From the NCBI GenBank assembly GCA_036924085.1, contig JAVGWX010000001.1:638603-702602 (forward strand): a stretch of DNA of 64,000 bases, in the 5' to 3' direction. Made by a program: the position numbers and the translations under genes. The notes under the pieces were generated by a model that did no database searches, was not told where the DNA came from, and saw only the letters and a program-made list of their open reading frames with translations. Positions 10,836 to 21,568 of the stretch are shown in pieces (position 1 is the first letter of the stretch; each line of letters starts with the position of its first letter). This DNA is from Ariolimax columbianus. Its lineage: Eukaryota; Mollusca; Gastropoda; Stylommatophora; Arionidae.

Positions 10836-11290
10836 ATTTTGTAGTGGTTCTGGGAGGATATGTATTTTGTAGTGGTTCTGTGAGGATATGTATTTTGTAG
10901 TGGTTCTGGGAGGATCTGTATTTTGTAGTGGTTCTGGGAGGATCTGTATTTTGTAGTGGTTCTGGGAGGATATGTATTTTGTAGTGGTTCTGGGAGGATA
11001 TGTATTTTGTAGTGGTTCTGGGAGGATATGTATTTTGTAGTGGTTCTGGGAGGATATGTGTTTTGTAGTGGTTCTGGGAGGATATGTATTTTGTAGTGGT
11101 TTTGGGAGGATATGTATTTTGTAGTGGTTCTGTGAGGATATGTATTTTGTAGTGGTTCTGGGAGGATCTGTATTTTGTAGTGGTTCTGGGAGGATATGTA
11201 TTTTGTAGTGGTTCTGGGAGGATATGTATTTTGTAGTGGTTCTGGGAGGATCTGTATTTTGTAGTGGTTCTGGGAGGATATGTATTTTGA
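10836..11290 (-). repeat. 28-bp minisatellite, ~16 copies, inside a LINE
   Basis: Unit of 28 bp (+ strand core TTTTGTAGTGGTTCTGGGAG). It sits between the EEP N-terminal half and RT motif A of the LINE. A 28-bp unit cycles through all three frames, and none has a stop. The minus-strand frame therefore runs from LTVKIHILPEPLQNT through the array. Confidence 0.95.
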
Positions 11291-11690
11291 CTGTCAGATG
11301 TTCAGGCCCATTGATGCTGCTGGAGGTTTCTGTGGCTTCTATGGACTTTTTTACTAATGTGATGATACCTCCTCTGCAACCATCTCTGTCAAACCTGAGT
11401 GTTTCATATCCCCTAATAACAAAGCCTCGACCTGCATTTAGATGTGTTTCCTGTATGCACATGACATCTATCTTGTGCTCATATAGGAAGTTGTGCAGTT
11501 CTAGCTTCTTCCCCATCACCCCTCTGCATTGTGCAATCTTTAGAGTGTTGTGTAGTCCAGTATCTTTACTCTGCTTAATCCTGGTAAACCGATACGCAGA
11601 GCTGTCATCAGTAGCTTGGGGGTGGATCCCTTCGAGGCTTGGGATCCGGTACTGCCTCCGTCTGGTGGCAGTCCACGGAGGCAGCCCCAT
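11291..11690 (-). pseudogene. LINE endonuclease N-terminal half
   Basis: Minus-strand frame LKIAQCRGVMGKKLELHNFL, EHKIDVMCIQETHLNAGRGF and GCRGGIITLVKKSIEA. This is the EEP start with the catalytic E of QETHL. It parallels 190-380 of the left-edge LINE. The second half of the fold (GDFN, SDH) is absent because the frame runs into the 28-bp array. The segment at 11540-11985 is 5' leader of the same element. Confidence 0.82.
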
Positions 11691-11985
11691 ATCTTGTGAT
11701 ATATCTGAGCATACTCATTAACCGAATATGCGTACATGTCCTTTTCCATTTCTGGGTACCCACGCCATTCTGGCCGGCATGTTCCGTCTTCGGTGGGGGA
11801 AGTTTTGGAGTCTTCCTGTCCATGTCCTGGATCATCCAAACACTGTCTGCCGGGCTTCAGTTGCTTTTCTTTTAACCAGGGTAGCTCCCTGGGTGTGACC
11901 TTGGTGGGGATCGTGTCATGTCCACGCGCCGTTGGGCCAAGCATCTGCCGCACCTGACGGAGGGGTCACACTCCCCAAGGGTTTC

Positions 11986-12849
11986 TGTTTGAGTTACCCC
12001 ACCCATAGCTTGCTATTTTATCCCTTCAGGCATCGGGCGTTCGGTTTGTCAGCGCCAGATACTCGCTGTTCGCCATTGCCGTGTTAGTTTAAACGGGAAG
12101 CACCGGACCAAGCTAGTGGACCACTCGAGAAGGTACGGTTGGCTTGCACATCCCAGCTAGTAGACCACTAAAGAAGGTACGGTTGGCTTGATTGGCAGAG
12201 GCTGTACGTCAGCAAAGGGATTTCTCATTTTTTTAGTGAGACCTGAACCAATCCTTACTCCCCGCTCACTCCAACGAAAGTCATGGATGGTATGATGCAG
12301 CAGGCAACCGGTGGCAGGAATGTGTGATGACAGTCGACGTTTGACACATAGCGGGAGGACTTAGCTTATATACACAATAAAAAACCACAAATCTAAAATG
12401 TGTATTTATTAAAATGTTTTCCTGAAGACACAATAAATCACGAACGGAAATGCTCACTGAACATTCTTTTATCTACTTGTAGATCAGTCTTATTTTAGAA
12501 TCCTGTTTTACTTCCTTCACGAGTTATATACATGTGATTATGTATATTGTTTACCGGCAAATTAGAAAAATTGTGACGTCATGACCCATTTTACTTGGCC
12601 AAATTGCGCCTGAGTGAGATACCACGTGACATTTGTCGAAGTCAGTTTGCGGGAAGCCGATTTCAATTTAGTAAACGGTTGACCTTAACATGCCAGTTTT
12701 AGATTGTTTCTACATGACACAATTTTAATTTAAGTATCAGAGACTCATTAGAGATTTAGGGAGTTTGAGTGTGCAAGCGATTGTAGAGGGATGGACGGCT
12801 AGATTAAAAGGGTTCTACAGTAACGAGTTATGGGCACATGATTTAACAT
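11986..12849. other. No gene seen; short duplication
   Basis: No coding frame recognised. Two ~45-bp copies of a segment with AAGGTACGGTTGGCTTG lie at about 12110-12192. The rest is AT-rich unique-looking sequence up to the mariner. Confidence 0.5.
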
Positions 12850-13037
12850 TTACGAGGTAGCTTTAAAAAGTTCCCGGAATAGTCGACTCGTGTTTGAATG
12901 AAACATGATATTATAAAGTATATATATTTGATAGTGACCTTGACGAAATGATATAGTAGTCGTGACCTTCACATATACTCTCGAACATTAGTTACAGAAT
13001 TGTGTTTGTGTTCTGCTCGTTGCATCGTCGGAGTTAA

Positions 13038-13110
13038 AAATGTCCTTGATTGAACAACGTACTAATGTCAAATTCTGTGTTTTGCTAGAGAAGTCACAGT
13101 CAGCAACACA
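13038..13110 (+). pseudogene. Mariner transposase, N-terminal piece
   Basis: ATG at 13038, reading MSLIEQRTNVKFCVLLEKSQ then SAT, the opening of mariner transposase. It is cut off by the 1.2-kb insertion at 13111. Confidence 0.8.
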
Positions 13111-14311
13111 TGTGGCAGTCTAGGTGTTGCTGGGTAGTTATTTACAGTATTACAACATGTATCCACACCACGACACGACCACACTCAGGACAACGCAGTA
13201 AACAATCTCTTGTCCTACTAAAGTTATTATAGTTTGATTGATAATACTCAACAAAATAATATTCGCAAAAAGAACAAAAATAATCTGAATAAAATAAACA
13301 CTAGCTTTTGTTAACTTCTCCAAACTAACTAGCCCAAGATTCTCGCTGATACCCTCTCCTTATCTGCACACTCAACACCTCTAAAAAACTCGTCTTCACG
13401 ATCGTATTATGTATTATGTACTCTGTCGTTCTGTGCATTCACGCACACTAATATCCCTTCAGTCATGTGATCTGTACATGAATTTTCGATCAATTGACGT
13501 ATATTCAGGTGATCTGTGCGTTCATATACAATTAGATCACGTTACTTATAGTCGGAATCACGTACTCACTTGTGGTAACGCACTGAGTCGAACTGTGCAT
13601 ACACATCCCTCAGAACACATATCGTTCCCGAAGTGTTCTGGACAATCCCGTGTTCTTGCGTTCATATGTACTAGATCACGCATTGATCACTCGGTGTTTT
13701 GCACGTACGACACACTTTCAGATCTCTTACTGCTCACAGGGTGCCCAACACACACACACACACACACACACACTCTTACAGAGCGATTGCCCCAAACTCG
13801 AAGGTGTATACTGGTTCAGTCACCCTGCAAACTCAGACTCAACTCTCACTCTCCTAGTCAGCCTACTAGCTACTAGCAGCCTATAAATCTCTCTCCAGGC
13901 CAGTCTCCTGAGTCTTTGCCGAGTATTTTATAGTATCAAGCAACATCTTGGTTGTCCAATTGTCTTCTGTTGGTTGTCAGACTTAGCCATCACTCTAATT
14001 TGGATCTACTTTAAACTAGTTGTTATTTGACGAATAAATCCGAATTCATGTCGTTCTAAATGTCGTAGCAGGTCGTGGCGGCACCTGACTATCCCCAAAC
14101 ACCCCACTACGCTGAATCGGGACGCCAGAGTGGTCAGCTCCGAACCCTCACCTGTACTAGACATATTCTTCCCTCTAACCCCTCGTTTGATTTGTCGACT
14201 TAGTGTCGAGACGGTCATTGACCTTGACACACATTCAGGTATCCTTTGTTCCTAAATTCGCCAGCCAGTCACCCCTTCCCTTACCGTTCATGTTGCAGCT
14301 GGAACTGTCAC
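13111..14311 (+). mobile_element. LTR-like dispersed element, copy 3, inserted in mariner
   Basis: Begins TGTGGCAG and ends GGAACTGTCAC, like copy 2 (TGTAGCAG ... GGAACTGTTAC). Flanks are ACACA (13106-13110) and ACGCA (14312-14316), a one-mismatch 5-bp duplication. The interrupted host is the mariner transposase, which gives a clear pre-insertion sequence. It contains a (CA)n run at 13749-13772. The 3' half aligns well by eye with copy 2 (GAGTGACCTTGGCACACATT versus CATTGACCTTGACACACATT). The 5' half is more diverged. Confidence 0.78.
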
Positions 14312-14348
14312 ACGCAGACATTGCTTTAAAGCGTATGGCGATACCGCA

Positions 14349-14570
14349 ATGAAGAAATCGCAAGTATTTGAGTGGCACCAGCGTGTCCGTGAAGGTCGTG
14401 TTAGTGTCGATGATGATGCACGTAGTGGACGACTGTCAACTTCCATCCACAATGAAAACATTGAACGTGTTCGAAACGTGTGTGCTGACAGAAGACTTTG
14501 TGTCGAGCAAATAGCCTCAGAAGTTGGAATATCAGTAGGAAGTTGCCACACCAGTTATCACCAATGCGAC
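14349..14570 (+). pseudogene. Mariner transposase, HTH domain piece
   Basis: Continuation of the 13038 frame after the insertion: MKKSQVFEWHQRVREGRVSV, DDDARSGRLSTSIHNENIER and VCADRRLCVEQIASEVGIS, that is HTH_48-type DNA binding and the second HTH. It is frameshifted relative to the preceding ALKAYGDTA. Downstream residues lose resemblance near CHTSYHQCDHLGHKRER. Confidence 0.82.
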
Positions 14571-14600
14571 CATTTAGGCCACAAACGTGAAAGGTTCACA

Positions 14601-15880
14601 CGCAGAAGACAGAATTCCCCTAATTCCATCTTTTCTGAAAATTATATTATTTCCCGTGTGGATCAGGGTACTACTGTGGTGGAGTCAGAGATCCCAGGAA
14701 CGGAACACAGAGACAGGGACTCCGCAGGGATCTCGAGATGATCCAGGGATCTAATCCTGATCCCCAACCAAAGGGCCAATGCCAGCTAATTGTAACTTGG
14801 TAGAAAGCAGATGGGGAAGAAATAAAGACTAAAGGATGGTTCAGGGTTCGGAGGTTAGTGGTGTTTGTCATCGCCAGTAAAGCTGACCTTGTTCCTAAAT
14901 GTAACTTTTCATTGTCTGAGAATGAGGCCAGGGGAAAGTTGGCTAGATAACGGTCAGAATTACTTTCGTTTAATATCGACGTTCATTATCCACAGTGCGG
15001 TTGTTGTGAGTGTTGGACACGTGGATATGGCATGTTCAACTTGGGCATGATCCTAAGACTTTTAGTGAGAATTGTGGGGAAAGGAATAAGTTAGAAGGAA
15101 GGTGGGGGAATTAGCAGAACCATCAATGCCGTAGTGGCGAGTTGTAGAAGGACCAATGGCAAAACATTATTAAGGGAGAGCTGATTCCACAAATGGAGCT
15201 TTGGCGTATTAGGGGTAAGGCATCAAAAAACTGTCGTACAGGTTGTCCATGCAATGGAGACGTTGGTACCACGTGACTAGCTCTCAGCACAGCAGTGAGA
15301 AAAGACGGAGTTTAAGGAGACAGAAAGTTATGTGGCAAATATTTCAAGTCAGAATTGACAGAAAGGCTACCCATTGCACTTATCTTAATTCGCTGAGTTC
15401 ACTCTATAAGTTGTGGTCTTTAGAGCAGCCAGACAATACTTAAGTGTGTCGGGATATCGGTGAATTCAAATACTTGCCATAAATGGTCTTTGGACGACAC
15501 TGATCGATTCCAGTAGAAGGATATGTCAAAGGTCACGGGGTCTCAGAACTGGTCGGTCTCGCTCGTTGTCAGTGCCGTGTGCAAAACGTTATGACATAAA
15601 TCAATGATGTAGAGAAACACCAAGGATCATGTCCCCATCGCACAAATTCGAGACCTTTATTCCACATCAAAAACTGGACAGAACATTCATCTCTGTTCTT
15701 GAAAGTGGACATATTCACAACAGGCCCCCGTTCGCCTCGCCCCCCCCCCCTCCCAAATAGAAGAACGTTATCTCCTATTTCATTCATGAACTTGGTTTTT
15801 TGAATTAACAAATTTCTAGAGAATTATTTTCTCAAATTGTTTAGATACATTAAAAGAAAAACATTCTTTATTTATAGGCG
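14601..15880. other. No gene seen
   Basis: No convincing coding region on either strand. A C-run lies near 15740-15752. Short frames (for example 15569-15811 -) lack any recognisable motif. Confidence 0.5.
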
Positions 15881-18243
15881 ACACTCTAGTCTCCGTTCAT
15901 TCTTCACAAATTCAACAATGACACTCTAGTCTCCGTCCATTCTTCACAAATTCAACAATGACACTCTAGTCTCCGTCCATTCTTCACAAATTCAACAATG
16001 ACACTCTAGTCTCCGTCCATTCTTCACAAATTCAACAATGACACTCTAGTCTCCGTCCATTCTTCACAAATTCAACAATGACACTCTAGTCTCCGTCCAT
16101 TCTTCACAAATTCAACAATGACACTCTAGTCTCCGTCCATTCTTCACAAATTCAACAATGACACTCTAGTCTCCGTCCATTCTTCACAAATTCAACAATG
16201 ACACTCTAGCCTCCGTCCATTCTTCACAAATTCAACAATGACACTCTAGCCTCCGTCCATTCTTCACAAATTCAACAATGACACTCTAGTCTCCGTCCAT
16301 TCTTCACAAATTCAACAATGACACTCTAGTCTCCGTCCATTCTTCACAAATTCAACAATGACACTCTAGTCTCCGTCCATTCTTCATAAATTCAACAATG
16401 ACACTCTAGTCTCCGTCCATTCTTCACAAATTCAACAATGACACTCTAGTCTCCGTCCATTCTTCACAAATTCAACAATGACACTCTAGTCTCCGTCCAT
16501 TCTTCACAAATTCAACAATGACACTCTAGTCTCCGTCCATTCTTCACAAATTCAACAATGACACTCTAGTCTCCGTCCATTCTTCACAAATTCAACAATG
16601 ACACTCTAGTCTCCGTCCATTCTTCACAAATTCAACAATGACACTCTAGTCTCCGTCCATTCTTCACAAATTCAACAATGACACTCTAGTCTCCGTCCAT
16701 TCTTCACAAATTCAACAATGACACTCTAGCCTCCGTCCATTCTTCACAAATTCAACAATGACACTCTAGCCTCCGTCCATTCTTCACAAATTCAACAATG
16801 ACACTCTAGTCTCCGTCCATTCTTCACAAATTCAACAATGACACTCTAGTCTCCGTCCATTCTTCACAAATTCAACAATGACACTCTAGTCTCCGTCCAT
16901 TCTTCATAAATTCAACAATGACACTCTAGTCTCCGTCCATTCTTCACAAATTCAACAATGACACTCTAGTCTCCGTCCATTCTTCACAAATTCAACAATG
17001 ACACTCTAGTCTCCGTCCATTCTTCACAAATTCAACAATGACACTCTAGTCTCCGTCCATTCTTCACAAATTCAACAATGACACTCTAGTCTCCGTCCAT
17101 TCTTCACAAATTCAACAATGACACTCTAGTCTCCGTCCATTCTTCACAAATTCAACAATGACACTCTAGTCTCCGTCCATTCTTCACAAATTCAACAATG
17201 ACACTCTAGTCTCCGTCCATTCTTCACAAATTCAACAATGACACTCTAGCCTCCGTCCATTCTTCACAAATTCAACAATGACACTCTAGCCTCCGTCCAT
17301 TCTTCACAAATTCAACAATGACACTCTAGTCTCCGTCCATTCTTCACAAATTCAACAATGACACTCTAGTCTCCGTTCATTCTTCACAAATTCAACAATG
17401 ACACTCTAGTCTCCGTCCATTCTTCACAAATTCAACAATGACACTCTAGTCTCCGTCCATTCTTCACAAATTCAACAATGACACTCTAGTCTCCGTCCAT
17501 TCTTCACAAATTCAACAATGACACTCTAGTCTCCGTCCATTCTTCATAAATTCAACAATGACACTCTAGTCTCCGTCCATTCTTCACAAATTCAACAATG
17601 ACACTCTAGTCTCCGTCCATTCTTCACAAATTCAACAATGACACTCTAGTCTCCGTCCATTCTTCACAAATTCAACAATGACACTCTAGCCTCCGTCCAT
17701 TCTTCACAAATTCAACAATGACACTCTAGCCTCCGTCCATTCTTCACAAATTCAACAATGACACTCTAGTCTCCGTCCATTCTTCACAAATTCAACAATG
17801 ACACTCTAGCCTCCGTCCATTCTTCACAAATTCAACAATGACACTCTAGTCTCCGTTCATTCTTCACAAATTCAACAATGACACTTTAGCCTCCGTCCAT
17901 TCTTCACAAATTCAACAATGACACTCTAGCCTCCGTCCATTCTTCACAAATTCAACAATGACACTCTAGTCTCCGTTCATTCTTCACAAATTCAACAATG
18001 ACACTCTAGTCTCCGTTCATTCTTCACAAATTCAACAATGACACTCTAGTCTCCGTTCATTCTTCACAAATTCAACAATGACACTCTAGTCTCCGTTCAT
18101 TCTTCACAAATTCAACAATGACACTCTAGTCTCCGTCCATTCTTCACAAATTCAACAATGACACTCTAGTCTCCGTCCATTCTTCACAAATTCAACAATG
18201 ACACTCTAGTCTCCGTTCATTCTTCACAAATTCAACAATGACA
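15881..18243 (+). repeat. 40-bp satellite, ~59 copies
   Basis: Very homogeneous 40-bp unit (TCTTCACAAATTCAACAATG preceded by ACACTCTAGTCTCCGTCCAT). Diagnostic variants recur at a fixed spacing. TAGC pairs start at 16201, 16721 and 17241, and CATAAA variants lie at 16381 and 16901, all 520 bp apart. This implies a 13-unit higher-order repeat. No spacers and no coding frame. Confidence 0.98.
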
Positions 18244-18322
18244 AAATGATAGAAATTCCTCGGTAGTACAAGTATAAAGCGGACATTTTCCCGTGGCCAT
18301 CCAAGCTAGGTTAGTCAACCTA

Positions 18323-20718
18323 TGATTCTTCATTCTGTGGCGTTTATAGTCTGTTATTCTTCATTCTGTTTCTGGTATAGTCTGCTATTCTTCATTCTGT
18401 CTCTGGTATAGTCTGCTATTCTTCATTCTGTCTCTGGTATAGTCTGCTATTCTTCATTCTGTCTCTGGTATAGTCTGCTATTCTTCATTCTGTCTCTGGT
18501 ATAGTCTGCTATTCTTCATTCTGTCTCTGGTATAGTCTGCTATTCTTCATTCTGTCTCTGGTATAGTCTGCTATTCTTCATTCTGTCTCTGGTATAGTCT
18601 GCTATTCTTCATTCTGTCTCTGGTATAGTCTGCTATTCTTCATTCTGTCTCTGGTATAGTCTGCTATTCTTCATTCTGTCTCTGGTATAGTCTGCTATTC
18701 TTCATTCTGTCTCTGGTATAGTCTGCTATTCTTCATTCTGTCTCTGGTATAGTCTGCTATTCTTCATTCTGTCTCTGGTATAGTCTGCTATTCTTCATTC
18801 TGTCTCTGGTATAGTCTGCTATTCTTCATTCTGTCTCTGGTATAGTCTGCTATTCTTCATTCTGTCTCTGGTATAGTCTGCTATTCTTCATTCTGTCTCT
18901 GGTATAGTCTGCTATTCTTCATTCTGTCTCTGGTATAGTCTGCTATTCTTCATTCTGTCTCTGGTATAGTCTGCTATTCCTCATTCTGTCTCTGGTATAG
19001 TCTGCTATTCTTCATTCTGTCTCTGGTATAGTCTGCTATTCCTCATTCTGTCTCTGGTATAGTCTGCTAATCTTCATTCTGTCTCTGGTATAGTCTGCTA
19101 TTCTTCATTCTGTCTCTGGTATAGTCTGCTATTCCTCATTCTGTCTCTGGTATAGTCTGCTATTCTTCATTCTGTCTCTGGTATAGTCTGCTATTCCTCA
19201 TTCTGTCTCTGGTATAGTCTGCTATTCTTCATTCTGTCTCTGGTATAGTCTGCTATTCCTCATTCTGTCTCTGGTATAGTCTGCTATTCTTCATTCTGTC
19301 TCTGGTATAGTCTGCTATTCTTCATTCTGTCTCTGGTATAGTCTGCTATTCCTCATTCTGTCTCTGGTATAGTCTGCTATTCTTCATTCTGTCTCTGGTA
19401 TAGTCTGCTATTCCTCATTCTGTCTCTGGTATAGTCTGCTATTCTTCATTCTGTCTCTGGTATAGTCTGCTATTCTTCATTCTGTCTCTGGTATAGTCTG
19501 CTATTCTTCATTCTGTCTTTGGTATAGTCTGCTATTCTTCATTCTGTCTCTGGTATAGTCTGCTATTCTTCATTCTGTCTCTGGTATAGTCTGCTATTCT
19601 TCATTCTGTCTCTGGTATAGTCTGCTATTCTTCATTCTGTCTCTGGTATAGTCTGCTATTCTTCATTCTGTCTCTGGTATAGTCTGCTATTCTTCATTCT
19701 GTCTCTGGTATAGTCTGCTATTCCTCATTCTGTCTCTGGTATAGTCTGCTATTCCTCATTCTGTCTCTGGTATAGTCTGCTATTCCTCATTCTGTCTCTG
19801 GTATAGTCTGCTATTCTTCATTCTGTCTCTGGTATAGTCTGCTATTCCTCATTCTGTCTCTGGTATAGTCTGCTATTCTTCATTCTGTCTCTGGTATAGT
19901 CTGCTATTCTTCATTCTGTCTCTGGTATAGTCTGCTATTCCTCATTCTGTCTCTGGTATAGTCTGCTATTCTTCATTCTGTCTCTGGTATAGTCTGCTAT
20001 TCCTCATTCTGTCTCTGGTATAGTCTGCTATTCTTCATTCTGTCTCTGGTATAGTCTGCTATTCTTCATTCTGTCTCTGGTATAGTCTGCTATTCTTCAT
20101 TCTGTCTCTGGTATAGTCTGCTATTCTTCATTCTGTCTCTGGTATAGTCTGCTATTCTTCATTCTGTCTCTGGTATAGTCTGCTATTCTTCATTCTGTCT
20201 CTGGTATAGTCTGCTATTCTTCATTCTGTCTCTGGTATAGTCTGCTATTCTTCATTCTGTCTCTGGTATAGTCTGCTATTCTTCATTCTGTCTCTGGTAT
20301 AGTCTGCTATTCTTCATTCTGTCTCTGGTATAGTCTGCTATTCTTCATTCTGTCTCTGGTATAGTCTGCTATTCTTCATTCTGTCTCTGGTATAGTCTGC
20401 TATTCTTCATTCTGTCTCTGGTATAGTCTGCTATTTTTCATTCTGTCTCTGGTATAGTCTGCTATTCTTCATTCTGTCTCTGGTATAGTCTGCTATTCTT
20501 CATTCTGTCTCTGGTATAGTCTGCTATTCTTCATTCTGTCTCTGGTATAGTCTGCTATTCCTCATTCTGTCTCTGGTATAGTCTGCTATTCTTCATTCTG
20601 TCTCTGGTATAGTCTGCTATTCTTCATTCTGTCTCTGGTATAGTCTGCTATTCTTCATTCTGTCTCTGGTATAGTCTGCTATTCTTCATTCTGTCTCTGG
20701 TATAGTCTGCTATTCTTC
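18323..20718 (+). repeat. 31-bp satellite, ~77 copies
   Basis: Unit of 31 bp (TCTGCTATTCTTCATTCTGT + CTCTGGTATAG). The ATTCCTCATT variant occurs at 18976, 19038, 19131 and 19193, then 19255, 19348 and 19410, and at 19782, 19844, 19937 and 19999. The spacing of 2, 3 and 2 units recurs, implying a 7-unit (217-bp) higher-order repeat. Confidence 0.98.
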
Positions 20719-20861
20719 TATAAACTGAATAAATACAACCGACGCGGTCTGCTGTCCTATCACCGAATGAATTACTGCCCAGATCTTGCAAGTTGTATAG
20801 ACCGCAGACTTCAAATCGGTATATAAATATTGAAATATTTTTGTTCTGGCTAACAATAGGC

Positions 20862-20981
20862 ATGCAACAATAATAGGTTATCCAACATAACACATCAAAC
20901 ATACTTGCGATCACTGGAGACTACACGTAGTTATCCGACATAACACATCAAACATCATTGCGATCACTGGAGACTACACGG
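20862..20981 (+). repeat. ~57-bp direct duplication
   Basis: Two copies containing ATAACACATCAAACAT and GCGATCACTGGAGACTACAC. The remaining sequence at 20719-21110 shows no gene. Confidence 0.85.
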
Positions 20982-21109
20982 AGATGCAACTCAAAACCTG
21001 CTTCAGATGCCTCTCTAAAACACTCCTACTTTCCTTTAGTACTCGTCTCACATCGCCCATTGTCAGCCATACACGGGCTGTGAAAACAGAAGCGTTGCTT
21101 TAAAGCCAG

Positions 21110-21548
21110 AGTCTAAGAAATAGTAGCTCGTATGCTACTGCTGTAGGTGCGTACACCAGAGATACCATCACATACAACAATGGCGGATTGTGGAAACCAA
21201 GTAGAGAAAGTCAGATCAATAGCAATCATACCACACAAGAAAGAGTAAAGTCTTACAGCAACATACTGATCAGACTTGTTAGTCAGGGTCAGGCACAATA
21301 GACTGGCCACACTCCTTACATTGGCTTCCCCGTAGTCCTCACTGAAAACGCTATGCTTTCATGCCAGCCTGGCTAACAAAGTTATGAATTGACGTGATCC
21401 CCATAGTCGTGAGCGACACGAAGATAAAGCCACACATAGTACAACCACCGGAAGGACCCTGGTCCACCGTCATCAGTACGCTCGGTATGTGAATAAAGCT
21501 ACAGAAAACCGCCACTTAACGTCCATTTTAGGGCGCACAAAATAGTAA
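21110..21548 (+). mobile_element. Unclassified dispersed element, copy 1
   Basis: Shares an extended similarity with 48180-48605: TTAGTCAGGGTCAGGC, ACTGGCCA, GCCAGCCTGGCTAAC, TCATCAG...ACTCGG and CCGCCACTTAACG. No recognised protein. It ends close to the (CAA)n array here, and copy 2 ends close to a (TATC)n run. SINE-like or MITE-like; class unknown. Confidence 0.65.
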
Positions 21549-21568
21549 CCTGCTGATTGTGGGCATTC

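Larger units (their letters stand above)
8797..11985 (-). mobile_element. I/Jockey-like LINE with RNase H, near full length but rearranged
   Basis: Read on the minus strand from about 11985. It has a 5' segment, an EEP start (VMCIQETHLNAGRGF), a 28-bp minisatellite, RT (AFDKVWKKGLMLKLAG, GVPQGGSLSPFLFILFINDL, LHADDLAIW) and a thumb (YVRPTLEYGMGAYATAAKTN). RNase H follows (VYTDGSSEEALRKGGA, then LQWIPAHCGIPGNEWADRLG), then a Cys/His-rich tail and a short 3' UTR ending in (GAA)n at about 8797-8812. The EEP C-terminus and RT fingers are missing, replaced by the minisatellite. Frameshifts lie in RNase H and near 10680. Confidence 0.9.
12850..14600 (+). mobile_element. Mariner transposon fragment, split by an insertion
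   Basis: A left-end-like motif (CGAGGTAGCTTTAAAAAGTT) at 12853 is followed by the transposase start at 13038: MSLIEQRTNVKFCVLLEKSQ. The frame breaks at 13110 where LTR-like copy 3 is inserted. It resumes at about 14312 with AYGDTAMKKSQVFEWHQRV, DARSGRLST and EQIASEVGISVGS, the paired-type HTH of mariner/SETMAR-like transposases. Degeneration follows after about 14570 and no DD(34)D catalytic domain is seen. Dead. Confidence 0.85.

Noticed and set aside
15881..20718. CRISPR-like appearance of 40-bp and 31-bp direct repeats
   Set aside because: Units are directly adjacent with no spacers, no cas genes, and a eukaryotic context.
21000..21110. Similarity to 41440-41570 (ACTCCTACTTTCCTTTAG)
   Set aside because: Only a short block matches by eye, too little to call a shared element without alignment.
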